This document shows, piece by piece, positions 9,801 through 15,815 of a DNA stretch of 57,002 nt. Every line of letters begins with the position of its first letter. Within the stretch, counting starts at the first letter, position 1. The stretch lies in assembly GCA_964384025.1 (NCBI GenBank), contig CAYLJJ010000033.1:1-57002 (forward strand), written 5' to 3'. The notes under the pieces were generated by a model. That model worked only from the letters and a program-made list of their open reading frames with translations, ran no database searches and was not told the origin of the DNA. This stretch comes from CAYLJJ01 sp964384025. Lineage in GTDB: Bacteria; Myxococcota_A; Bradymonadia; UBA7976; UBA1532. Made by a program: the position numbers and the translations under genes.

Positions 9801-10435
9801 TCCGCGTCGCCAACTTAAAGGAGATCCATCTGAGGGCCTACCGCCTCGACCTAAAAACCCTCTTTTTACGGGATCATGGCTTGGACAGACTGCACAAAAT
9901 CGATGTCGATGGCCTACGCCCAGTCTGGTCAGGGAGCCGGGAGGTGGAGATCGGAGCCTTTCCTGAGAGCCGAACCTTGAAGCTGCCTTTGACAAAGCCT
10001 GGAGCCTATCTTATCCGCCTGAGCGCCAAAGGGCAGAGCAGCTCCTCTCTGTTGATCCGCAGCGATCTAGGCCTCGATCTTAGGCTGGAGGGGGAGCAGC
10101 TGCGGATCTGGGTTCAGCGACAGGGGAAGCCGGTCGCTGCGGCTCAAGTTCGCGCAGCGCAAAAGGGGGAAGCGATCAGGGCTACACAGACAGATCTCAG
10201 AGGTGTTGCTTTACTCGAGGTGGGCTCCACAGTCTTGGTCATCGATGGGGAGCATGTCGCTTTTCATAAGGGGCAGCTCTCTTCACTCCAGGAACTGGCA
10301 GACCCTTTTGAGGAGGAGTCTGAGGAGAGCAACTCCAATATAGAGATGAGGCTACGAGAGCAGGTCTTGGATAACAACCTGCTCCTAGAAGAGGGCTATC
10401 TGAACAATGTTGGGATTGAAGCCATAAGCTTCTGA
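3830..10435 (+). CDS. Bacterial alpha-2-macroglobulin-like secreted protein with N-terminal TPR region
   Basis: About 2201 residues. I use ATG 3830, not the upstream TTG at 3803, because GGAGGTG at 3817-3823 sits seven bases before it and a signal peptide (MRLLSLILLLYPSFSPAEP) starts there. Order: TPR-like helical repeats (about 20-400), a macroglobulin-type domain (about 425-600), an MG2-type domain (RSFYAPGDLVHFRLS, about 610-700), a second (QQRLRPGEKIRLRL, near 790), a possible bait region (about 1105-1140), the conserved A2M strand block WAVLKTDKAGQASLKF near 1150, and a helical region to about 1790. The thioester site appears as ENFCQTQALSL (1655-1658 CQTQ) instead of CxEQ. The C-terminal 220 residues repeat the 425-600 region. 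Known relatives trap proteases at the cell envelope. Inference: an envelope protease trap or scaffold, possibly without thioester chemistry. Confidence 0.8.
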   Translation: MRLLSLILLLYPSFSPAEPSSREEALTLLAEGQIQEAITLLKTLPPKAEHLCLLGRACFLAKRYVEAVETWTQLPKEAPCWNSARFGRADALRALGRSEEAAQIYEELGAKRLDPVRPSAWLDWLLEIAEQLAREDRGAAEGLLMRTLETLQRQPEEFNLPLQRRLALKIAQLREPGAPHHLLAKILAHEGELQGSLRRLIANLLSPAWALSFLKQASGVEERLIHSQKLLKLNPEGGLLKLPEGLNLAQLKPALEFLKRKRRFGELLKLLAALPESLEVSRERALRLQEAGRWVKAEEALKRHLKRHPSDPQRRLLERYRDEANWMQLRLDYTASRWTQVLKSAEAFVSPRIAPLAIFAAEAVGRLKEAQQYRAEALARWPEDSTLKALHLRRLLQEEGAKALSSEEQAALSEPSLYLASEGYFSKSTAAKLRVITRNIKHLEVRLHRIDAEAFLRDGGTLAGLAALDIAVIEPDKRWNIEVPKYSALKEIDFNLPLPLLKPGFYRITLSGAEKEASVPLWISDIKLLARAEGGELLAVVFRGGQPVPAAPILIHSSKGVQVEESDARGLLRVKVPSGDLSLLSEVEGAPALLSLPGERHEAPEAPKVRLSLETDRSFYAPGDLVHFRLSARQGGAPLQGEFKICLEGARCVTLKSGPLGTAQGQLPIPHTPNAKYRELSIEVQAPGEEKLQKLKVVVISSKFLRYRLRGSLEGSGARLSLIDAEGLPIPGALIHWRDDLSQGRGVSDALGQLWVQGPPLGIPWSLGASSKGALHIRLRRVLPPSSELSLESDQQRLRPGEKIRLRLKGAAGPLHLKLFKLEAPQHLQQLQDPQAPQRELGTYVNDQFHTPQRPLHGPVHLLREERIEPFQGDLELSRSLPRPGFYRWLLVSEEEPTQPVGLHCQVDEEIRLLGLRDLGLGETLSFKLEAPHPALVLASAQGQVVKAALLSPGESLNWPISPNWHGPLVLSALDPSGGLFEQTIMVDARIKLKLEAETEGGNWSLEVQATDALGAPVEAELSIFSLEEEKQLHLESAPKLSRGWGLQSQGISLDLRSGAEGQPLDPALMAEGARLEERARASGVASGALGGRWSKMQRTPIVLEELRIEGLGYGSGKRALLGSRRAKLPRVMAGKASIQGVLSPGPLDPGIWAVLKTDKAGQASLKFPRPSVQRPIKLRVHAVSLETVGEAELKLSPAQSLRLLPPKLSPGFPGEVLTPQVRLFNGNSQPFRGELFFGDLGQHVELAPGALLSLPMNPIRPGDSGMLRLMRGGALLESQLWSFPIAEGCADPQGEILNLMLPERGSFPGAALALREHPKLWKDQKLMGQAGRAALAALPSAGAQERGALLRRLWAVHDALQGEGALSASAFLFLAEARSLFKLSGPDLEKAAERLPTPSQEDRLLQLRGRARAGLPINEALLSYALQAPESRGEAALVLLSLGREAETEKLKLGEDLSSKLAAYLMGRPVEMPSPLPPSPAHPSLADWIRLQTAPGDLNSPRTIFDGTKEIAKLQPGESLSLLLPPESELRAEGVWSYRSSPPETGQAPLSIKRYPKGLSAPLRESCQGERARCNAKRCLLAVGDILEIRATPIEESWRPPAGFELISMRNSRLKLRALYPGRSPLRGLKTAEGTALLRLLEVQAQLPLRENFCQTQALSLAQQALKLGRSPLPWLAPWPKEEGWGSQFPEVLQLRFHQALNEGTTPQLLIQSFERLRALWPTAMLNQGEIIAVARAYRATAQPERAVDLWRAGLEASFRDETASLLKLEQRVGRLASLKGIKELSAVYPALPAVEEALFLLPQRLAEMSKDELPETLKEADLSSTDLKMMAAAWQREFLGAWPQSQKRPAAAFHMIQLLLDLGAEGQAARWAQRLAAQSPQSPLLDALLYQEGLARSRLREDKAAFKIFKQLVEGEFPQSDGHLGPAQSRRDAQLAAAQLHEARGELGEASAAYRAGGHTQRGRSLEQVLLESPAQLWFKSAEPSLLSIRVANLKEIHLRAYRLDLKTLFLRDHGLDRLHKIDVDGLRPVWSGSREVEIGAFPESRTLKLPLTKPGAYLIRLSAKGQSSSSLLIRSDLGLDLRLEGEQLRIWVQRQGKPVAAAQVRAAQKGEAIRATQTDLRGVALLEVGSTVLVIDGEHVAFHKGQLSSLQELADPFEEESEESNSNIEMRLREQVLDNNLLLEEGYLNNVGIEAISF

Positions 10436-10599
10436 GCGCGCTCCTCCTTTGCTCGATTCCTGGAGATACTCTAGACATAGAGGCGGAGCGCTATGTGGGG
10501 AAGAGCAGCGCGTTGGCTCGCCGCGTAGGGCTCTGTTTCCCTGTCGTCGATTGAGGGCTTTGCGGTTGTCCACTGCTCCTCAGCGTCTTACTCTGCCCC

Positions 10600-11289
10600 A
10601 TGCCCTCAAAACTCCAAAGCTCAGCACTCTGGCTGCTCCTCTTGGCCTGCTCTGAGGCTCAGCAGCCTGGCGCGCTCAGTCTGAGCTGGCGTATGAGGGA
10701 GACCAACTGCGCAGAATCTGGCTTGGTCAGCGTTCGAGCAGAGCTTTACAGCTATACCCAGTCCCAGGCCTCCTATAGCGTGGAGGGGGCTTGCTCGGCG
10801 GGAAGATTGAATATTAAGGCTGTGGATCCAGGAGAGTACAGCTTAAGGCTGATGGGTTTGGATGCTGAGGGCTGCTGGACCTATACAGCGCGCAAAGAGG
10901 ATCTGAAGATCGAGGGGAAAGAGAAGCTGGAGCTTGAACGCCTCTCTCTCTCCCCACGGCTCCGGCCTCTTCAGATCGACTGGCTCCTCCCTGAAGAGCA
11001 GGACTGTCAAGAGAGCGGCCTCTCACAGGTGCGTATCATCGCCACCTTGGAGGGGAGAGTGAGTGAATCTTTCCTCTTCCTCTGTGAAGGGGAGCAGAGA
11101 CAGATCGGCCCCTTTGAATCTGGAGAACTTCATCTGGAGGTGCAGGGCTTGGATGCTCAAGATGAGGTGATCACTCGCAGGGAGGGCAGCTACCCCAGTA
11201 CCCTCTCTCGCTTAGAGCCCTGTGCTGATCTCATCAAAATCCAGCTCCCTCTCTGTAGAGATGGCGGTTGTGAAAAGGAGCTGCGATGA
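10600..11289 (+). CDS. Predicted lipoprotein, function unknown
   Basis: 229 residues. The N-terminus has a lipoprotein signal peptide with lipobox LLAC at about residue 17, so the mature protein should be lipid-anchored in the envelope. The rest reads as beta-rich with two similar halves, each containing a C-x-E-S-G-L stretch (NCAESGLVSV near residue 32 and DCQESGLSQV near 133) followed by a strand and a GEYSL/GELHL-type turn, so it may be an internal duplication of an Ig-like or carbohydrate-binding-like fold. I do not recognise a family. It lies 164 bp after the macroglobulin gene and overlaps the next gene by ATGA, so it is likely in the same or an adjoining transcription unit. Confidence 0.7.
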   Translation: MPSKLQSSALWLLLLACSEAQQPGALSLSWRMRETNCAESGLVSVRAELYSYTQSQASYSVEGACSAGRLNIKAVDPGEYSLRLMGLDAEGCWTYTARKEDLKIEGKEKLELERLSLSPRLRPLQIDWLLPEEQDCQESGLSQVRIIATLEGRVSESFLFLCEGEQRQIGPFESGELHLEVQGLDAQDEVITRREGSYPSTLSRLEPCADLIKIQLPLCRDGGCEKELR

Positions 11290-12047
11290 ACGACGCCCCA
11301 CCTATGGAAGAGCTCTTTGGAGATGAGGAGTTGGAGCTGCCTCCAACTCCCAGTCGCCGTCGTTTTCCTTTTCGCTCTCTTATCGCTGTGACCGTGATCC
11401 TTCTTTTGGGAGCGCTCTGGTATGTCTCAGCGGTTCATCACGACCACTACTATCTTCGAGTAGAGGGAGACACTGCTCGGATCAAGAGGGGCTACTACTT
11501 CCCGGTCGGCAGCGGCAGTTGGGCGCCCAATCGAGCCTATGAGCCCTTCACTCTTCCTCCTGAGATCGTCCTTCAAACCGAGGGCGCGCTCTCAGCTGAG
11601 GATCTGGACAAGGAGCTCTATCGGCTCTTTATCAGTATCGCCAAGCGAGAGCTTGGCGATGTGGGCATCGGTGATCCTGATGTCGCTGAGGATATGCTGA
11701 TGCGCGCCAACAAGCTGCACTTCACCAGCCTCTCTGAGGATCGACGCCTTTTGGAGATGTTGGGGGATGTTGCTTTTCGTAGAGGGCTCACCGAGGTACG
11801 CGGTATTCAAGTTCGCTTTGATGAGGCCCTCAAGCAGTTTCGTTTGGCAGCGATGAGAGGGGGAGTGGCCTATCGGGGCGCCAACCGCTGGATCGAGGCG
11901 ATCACCCGCCTGAGAGGGGAGTTTCGGCGCCTCTCGATGGAGAGTGGTCTCGACCCTGATCAGATCATCACCTCCCCTCCTGAGGGTCTCTTTGAGCCGC
12001 TCACCAAGCCCCCAGAGCCTGATGCAGGGCTTCCTGAGATGCCATGA
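11286..12047 (+). CDS. Single-pass membrane protein, function unknown
   Basis: 253 residues; start ATG overlaps the stop of the lipoprotein gene (ATGA), which implies coupled translation. An acidic and Pro-rich cytoplasmic N-terminus (about 30 residues, ending in the basic PSRRRFPFR) precedes one TM helix (SLIAVTVILLLGALWYV, about 37-53). The outside part has a short beta-like stretch with HHDHYYLRVEGDTARIKRG and then helices. No catalytic motif is visible. The topology (N-in, C-out) and the shared unit with a lipoprotein suggest an envelope complex, perhaps linked to the macroglobulin-like protein upstream; that link is inference from order only. Confidence 0.7.
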   Translation: MNDAPPMEELFGDEELELPPTPSRRRFPFRSLIAVTVILLLGALWYVSAVHHDHYYLRVEGDTARIKRGYYFPVGSGSWAPNRAYEPFTLPPEIVLQTEGALSAEDLDKELYRLFISIAKRELGDVGIGDPDVAEDMLMRANKLHFTSLSEDRRLLEMLGDVAFRRGLTEVRGIQVRFDEALKQFRLAAMRGGVAYRGANRWIEAITRLRGEFRRLSMESGLDPDQIITSPPEGLFEPLTKPPEPDAGLPEMP

Positions 12048-12297
12048 ACTCTCCGATATAACCAGGAGTTGTATGTTCTCGATCATCATCTGCAGCGAGG
12101 ACGGAGAGCATAGACGGCTGGAGTTTAACCAAGATGGTGTAGCTCGTAGCTGAACACTGGTTTGAAAGCCGTGGCGACGCTTGGACTTCGGTCATGCAGA
12201 TAGAGCTCTCATGTTGAAGATTGCTCTAGCGTTTTTAAAGATCTCCATGTATTTTTCTGGTTTTTCTTTCCATAGCCCTTTTCTTTCTGGAGGTGAT

Positions 12298-13359
12298 ATG
12301 AAAGGCGGAGTCCTTACAGGTGAGCGTGCTCTCGCGCTCCTCAACATCGCAAAGAAGCACTCCTTCGCGCTCCCAGCGGTCAATGTGGTGGGCAGCAATT
12401 CCATCAATGCTGTCTTAGAGACCGCTCAGGCGGTGAACTCCCCGGTCTTTATCCAGCTCTCCAGCGGCGGGGCTGTCTTTAACGCTGGCAAGGGCCTCTC
12501 CAATGAGGGGCAGCGCGCCGCCATCGCTGGCGCCATCGCAGGTGCCAAGCATGTGCATGAGTTGGCTGCTCTCTATGGAGTGCCTGTTCTTCTGCACACC
12601 GATCATGCTTCTCGAAAGCTTCTGCCTTGGGTTGATGGTCTTATCGAGGCCAGTGAAGCTTGGTTTGAGAAGAACGGTGTTCCCCTCTTCAGCTCTCATA
12701 TGATCGACCTCTCTGAGGAGAGCGTCGCAGAGAATATCGCCAGCTGCCTGCCTCGGATGAAGCGCATGAGCCGGATGGGGATGTCTCTAGAGATCGAGCT
12801 GGGGGTTACAGGAGGCGAAGAGGATGGAGTGGACAACACCGGCATCGACTCCTCCCGGCTCTATACCCAGCCCTCTGAGGTAGCCTATGCCTATGAGAAG
12901 CTCTCAGCGGTGAGCCCCTATTTCAGCATCGCGGCGGCTTTTGGCAATGTTCACGGTGTTTATAAACCTGGCAATGTCAAACTTGAACCAGTGATTCTCA
13001 AGAACTGTCAGCGCCATCTTGAGGAGAAGTTTGGAGGGGAGAAGCCCGCTCATTTTGTCTTCCATGGGGGCTCTGGCTCCAGCCCAGAGGAGATTCATGA
13101 GGCGATCTCCTATGGCGTGATCAAGATGAACATCGACACCGACACTCAGTGGGCCTTTGCCAGCGGTGCCCGAGAGTACTTTGAGGAGTTTTCAGCCTAC
13201 CTCCAGGAGCAGATCGGAAACCCTGAAGGGGCTGATAAGCCCAACAAGAAGTACTATGATCCCCGTGTTTGGCTGCGTAAGTGTGAGCAGGGCTTGATCG
13301 CGCGCCTCACGCAGGCTTTCGAAGATCTCAACTGTATCGATCGCAACTCCCTGCTCTAA
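12298..13359 (+). CDS. fbaA: Class II fructose-bisphosphate aldolase
   Basis: 353 residues from ATG 12298, which follows GGAGGTGAT closely; an in-frame extension upstream to 12181 lacks family similarity. The protein follows the E. coli FbaA type nearly throughout: ALPAVNVVGSNSINAVLE, the zinc and catalytic stretch LHTDHASRKLLPW, FSSHMIDLSEES, LEIELGVTGGEEDGVDN, FGNVHGVYKPGNV, FVFHGGSGS, VIKMNIDTDTQWA and the end PNKKYYDPRVWLR. It cleaves fructose 1,6-bisphosphate to dihydroxyacetone phosphate and glyceraldehyde 3-phosphate (or the reverse) in the cytoplasm, with a zinc ion. It stands alone: 250 bp of leader upstream and a hairpin 77 bp downstream. Confidence 0.97.
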   Translation: MKGGVLTGERALALLNIAKKHSFALPAVNVVGSNSINAVLETAQAVNSPVFIQLSSGGAVFNAGKGLSNEGQRAAIAGAIAGAKHVHELAALYGVPVLLHTDHASRKLLPWVDGLIEASEAWFEKNGVPLFSSHMIDLSEESVAENIASCLPRMKRMSRMGMSLEIELGVTGGEEDGVDNTGIDSSRLYTQPSEVAYAYEKLSAVSPYFSIAAAFGNVHGVYKPGNVKLEPVILKNCQRHLEEKFGGEKPAHFVFHGGSGSSPEEIHEAISYGVIKMNIDTDTQWAFASGAREYFEEFSAYLQEQIGNPEGADKPNKKYYDPRVWLRKCEQGLIARLTQAFEDLNCIDRNSLL

Positions 13360-13435
13360 CATCTGCAGGATCGTGGGTTCACTCTCCATATCGAAAATTT
13401 TACCCACGCTCGCTCTTAAGATTCCAAGCACCCCA

Positions 13436-13482
13436 TCCTGTACAAAAATAGGATCGGGGGAAGATCCTATTTTTGTACAGGA
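13436..13482. repeat. Perfect 20-bp inverted repeat with 7-nt loop
   Basis: Arms TCCTGTACAAAAATAGGATC (13436-13455) and its exact complement (13463-13482), loop GGGGGAA. After one mismatch the pairing continues for three G-C pairs. It lies 77 bp past the aldolase stop and beside a transposase remnant. It could be a strong transcription terminator (though no T-run follows), or an end or remnant of a mobile element. Confidence 0.7.
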
Positions 13483-13528
13483 CGGGATCGATGAGCGTCC
13501 AACCGAGGTACTCCACCGCCAAGATGGA

Positions 13529-13875
13529 GATGAGAGTCTTGCAGGTTGCCTCTTGGGGTCCACTGCCCACTGCACGACCTCTTCTCCTCAGGTCCGCATG
13601 GTTCATCCGCTTCAGGAAATTGGTCACATAGTTGAACTCTTTGAGGATCTTCTCCCGCTTTGCTCCCCTCGCTCTGTCGGCACGGTACTTGAGAGCCTTC
13701 CTCACTTTGGTTGCCCCCTTGGGGTCCTCCAACAGGGCTTTCCCCCAACTCCTCATATGAGTCCGAGCGTTTGGAGATTTTGTGGGAAGTCCTCACCCCG
13801 ACCTTTCGCCGAGAAATCCTTATCGATGAGGACCTTGACCGACTTAATGAGCTGCGTAGCTGTATCTGCTATTGC
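13529..13875 (-). pseudogene. Decayed transposase C-terminal fragment (ISKra4-like pattern)
   Basis: On the minus strand two frames carry pieces of one protein. One (13529-13756) reads WGKALLEDPKGATKVRKALKY, then RGAKREKILKEFNYVTNFLK, then RMNHADLRRRGRAVGSG and PQEATCKTLI. This matches the C-terminal pattern of ISKra4-type transposases (Y..RM.Y...GL.IGSG.VE..CKTLV) as I remember it. Upstream, after a frame break at an ATGA at 13754-13757, the other frame continues to about 13875. There is no intact start, no N-terminal half, and the downstream side diverges right after CKTLI, so it is a dead remnant. It separates the aldolase from the sigma-54 regulator and suggests an old insertion here. Confidence 0.55.
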
Positions 13876-13954
13876 GGAGAAACACCCATAGAGAGTGGAC
13901 CGCCTGTAACGCGAGAAACAAAATGTTCCAGGCTCTCAAGGAGAGGAGGCATCG

Positions 13955-15571
13955 ATGAAAGAGGACGCTGAGTTTTGTGAACTTCTGGACCTCACCTTTG
14001 GAGTCTTTGATCGAGTAGTCTTTCTCCTGGGGGAGGACTTTCGCATCCTCTGGGTCAGCTCTAGCTTGGATCAAATGGCCTGCAAGCCCGCCTGCCGCAA
14101 CACCTCGGTATGCCGTGTCTGTATCAAGCCTCCTCCCTCACATCGCGCTCCAGGCAGCCACGCCGCCGAGATGCTGGGGGACAACCTCTTCGGCCCCAGC
14201 GGAAGCCTAAGGGGCTCCCTGGAGGCTGGGATCCTGGAGGAGGGCCGCCGCGCCTTTCTGCGCTGCTGTCCTGAGGGGGGTTCTCGCTTGGTTTCCATCT
14301 CCGCCGCCCGTCTTCCCAAGGTGATCGGTGGGGGACGTTATATGATCATTGCGCGCCCCTCCGTGAACGATGCAGTGCTCCTGGAGCGGGTCCGGACCAA
14401 CCGAGGCATCTTGGCCGAGTCCCCCCCCATGCTCCAGATCGTACGCCTTATCGAGACCCTCCAGTACAGCGAAGCCAATGTGCTGATCACAGGAGAGAGC
14501 GGCGTGGGCAAAGAGGTCGTGGCCCGAGCCATCCACGCTCACTCCCCCCGCAGTGATGGCCCCTTTATAGCTGTTAACTGTGGGGCCATTCCTGAGGCCC
14601 TACTCGAGAGTGAACTTTTCGGTCATAAGCGTGGAGCTTTCACCGGGGCTCTCCAGGATCGTCAGGGCCGCTTCGCCCTGGCTTGGGGAGGGACCCTCTT
14701 TCTGGATGAGATCGGAGATATGCCCCAGGCTCTCCAAGTAAAGCTCCTGCGGGTGGTGCAGGAGCGGCTCTTCATCCCCCTGGGCACCAACCAAGCTCAG
14801 CCCCTGAGCGCACGCCTCATCTCCGCTACCAATGTGAATCTCCCTCAAGCCATCCAAGAGGGACGCTTTCGAGAGGATCTTTATTATCGCCTCAGGGTGG
14901 TCCCCATCCACGTGCCCCCCCTGCGAGAACGAGCCATCGAGATCCCCGCCCTGGCGCGACACTTTCTGGCCCTTATCGGCGCTAAAGAGGGGCTCGCGCT
15001 GCGCTTCTCTCCAGAGGCGATGGGTTGCCTTCGCCGATTCCACTGGCCAGGCAACGCTCGGCAGTTGGAGAACGCCATCGAGTACGCTGTGGCTCTCTGT
15101 CGTGGGCAGACCATCGAGCAGCATCATCTGCCCGTGGAGCTTCAGCACCTACTGGAGATACAAGTAGAACCTCTGCCAGCCCTCGCCCCAACTTCCAACA
15201 TGCCCCAGATGAGCACTCCATACCAAGCTCCTACCCACCCCTCTCCTCAAGATCAGATCGGTTGCCCAAAAAAAACTACCGATACCTCTGTTCTCTCCAC
15301 ACATCAATCCAGCTTTAGACCCCTGAGAGCTTATCCAACACCTCAGCCTCTTCCGCCTCTCTCCTCTCCCACAGAGCTTTCTGCAAGCTTGGTAGAGACC
15401 GTCGAAACTCGACGCGATCCTAACTTTCCGGATGTTCAGGAGGGGGCTCAAGCTCAGCTCAGAGCGATCCTGGAGGCCCACCGCTGGAACCGTCATCAGA
15501 CCGCCAAAGCCCTGGGTATCAGCCGCACAACCCTCTGGCGCAGAATGAAAGCTCTGGGCCTGAGTTCCTAA
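13955..15571 (+). CDS. Sigma-54-dependent (NtrC-family) transcriptional activator with Cys-rich sensor
   Basis: 538 residues; ATG 13955 preceded by GGAGAGGAGG. N-terminal sensor (1-140) looks PAS-like and has a cluster C43-x3-C47-x5-C53-x2-C56, suited to an Fe-S cluster, zinc or redox thiols. The AAA+ domain has Walker A GESGVGKE (180-187), the sigma-54 contact loop GAFTGA (227-232), Walker B GTLFLDEIGD and the RLRVVPIHVPPLRER segment. A long Pro/Ser linker precedes a Fis-type helix-turn-helix (HRWNRHQTAKALGISRTTLWRRM) at the end. It binds upstream DNA and opens sigma-54 promoters using ATP. The next operon begins 245 bp downstream with a good -24/-12 element and two dyads, so it probably controls that respiratory operon in response to redox state or substrate (inference). 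Confidence 0.95.
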   Translation: MKEDAEFCELLDLTFGVFDRVVFLLGEDFRILWVSSSLDQMACKPACRNTSVCRVCIKPPPSHRAPGSHAAEMLGDNLFGPSGSLRGSLEAGILEEGRRAFLRCCPEGGSRLVSISAARLPKVIGGGRYMIIARPSVNDAVLLERVRTNRGILAESPPMLQIVRLIETLQYSEANVLITGESGVGKEVVARAIHAHSPRSDGPFIAVNCGAIPEALLESELFGHKRGAFTGALQDRQGRFALAWGGTLFLDEIGDMPQALQVKLLRVVQERLFIPLGTNQAQPLSARLISATNVNLPQAIQEGRFREDLYYRLRVVPIHVPPLRERAIEIPALARHFLALIGAKEGLALRFSPEAMGCLRRFHWPGNARQLENAIEYAVALCRGQTIEQHHLPVELQHLLEIQVEPLPALAPTSNMPQMSTPYQAPTHPSPQDQIGCPKKTTDTSVLSTHQSSFRPLRAYPTPQPLPPLSSPTELSASLVETVETRRDPNFPDVQEGAQAQLRAILEAHRWNRHQTAKALGISRTTLWRRMKALGLSS

Positions 15572-15700
15572 AGCAGAGCACCCCAGGAGCTATATCGGTC
15601 GGACCCGTTCAGGACCCCTGTGCGCTCGCCGCTGTTCTGAGGCGTGGAGACACAGCGCCTTTCCGAGAGACGCTGTTAAAATATGCATACCGAAATATAA

Positions 15701-15719
15701 TGTTTCAGCATTTGAAACA
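15701..15719. promoter_or_regulatory. Dyad TGTTTCA-N5-TGAAACA, candidate activator site
   Basis: Perfect 7-bp inverted repeat upstream of the sigma-54 promoter. Part of it (ATTTGAAAC, 15710-15718) recurs inverted at 15744-15752. Position about 75-95 bp before the predicted start of transcription fits an upstream activating sequence. Confidence 0.55.
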
Positions 15720-15742
15720 AATCGTGCAACAGCAATGCATTT

Positions 15743-15762
15743 CGTTTCAAATAAAAGAAACG
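15743..15762. promoter_or_regulatory. Dyad CGTTTC-N8-GAAACG, second candidate activator site
   Basis: A 6-bp inverted repeat with an 8-nt A-rich spacer, sharing the GTTTC/GAAAC half site with the dyad at 15701-15719. It ends five bases before the -24 element. Confidence 0.45.
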
Positions 15763-15766
15763 GGGT

Positions 15767-15783
15767 TCGGAGCGATTTTTGCT
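15767..15783 (+). promoter_or_regulatory. Sigma-54 (-24/-12) promoter
   Basis: TCGGAGCGATTTTTGCT matches the -24/-12 consensus at GG (15769-15770), CGA, and TTGCT, with the required ten bases between GG and GC. Start of transcription would fall near 15794, leaving about 22 nt before the GTG start at 15816. An NtrC-family activator gene lies immediately upstream. Confidence 0.65.
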
Positions 15784-15815
15784 ATTTCTCTGGGGCGTTT
15801 GATAGGAGAGGAATC

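Noticed and set aside
15735..15815. Upstream start for the molybdopterin reductase
   Set aside because: It would begin before the sigma-54 promoter and put about 30 residues ahead of the Tat signal; GTG 15816 has a better site.
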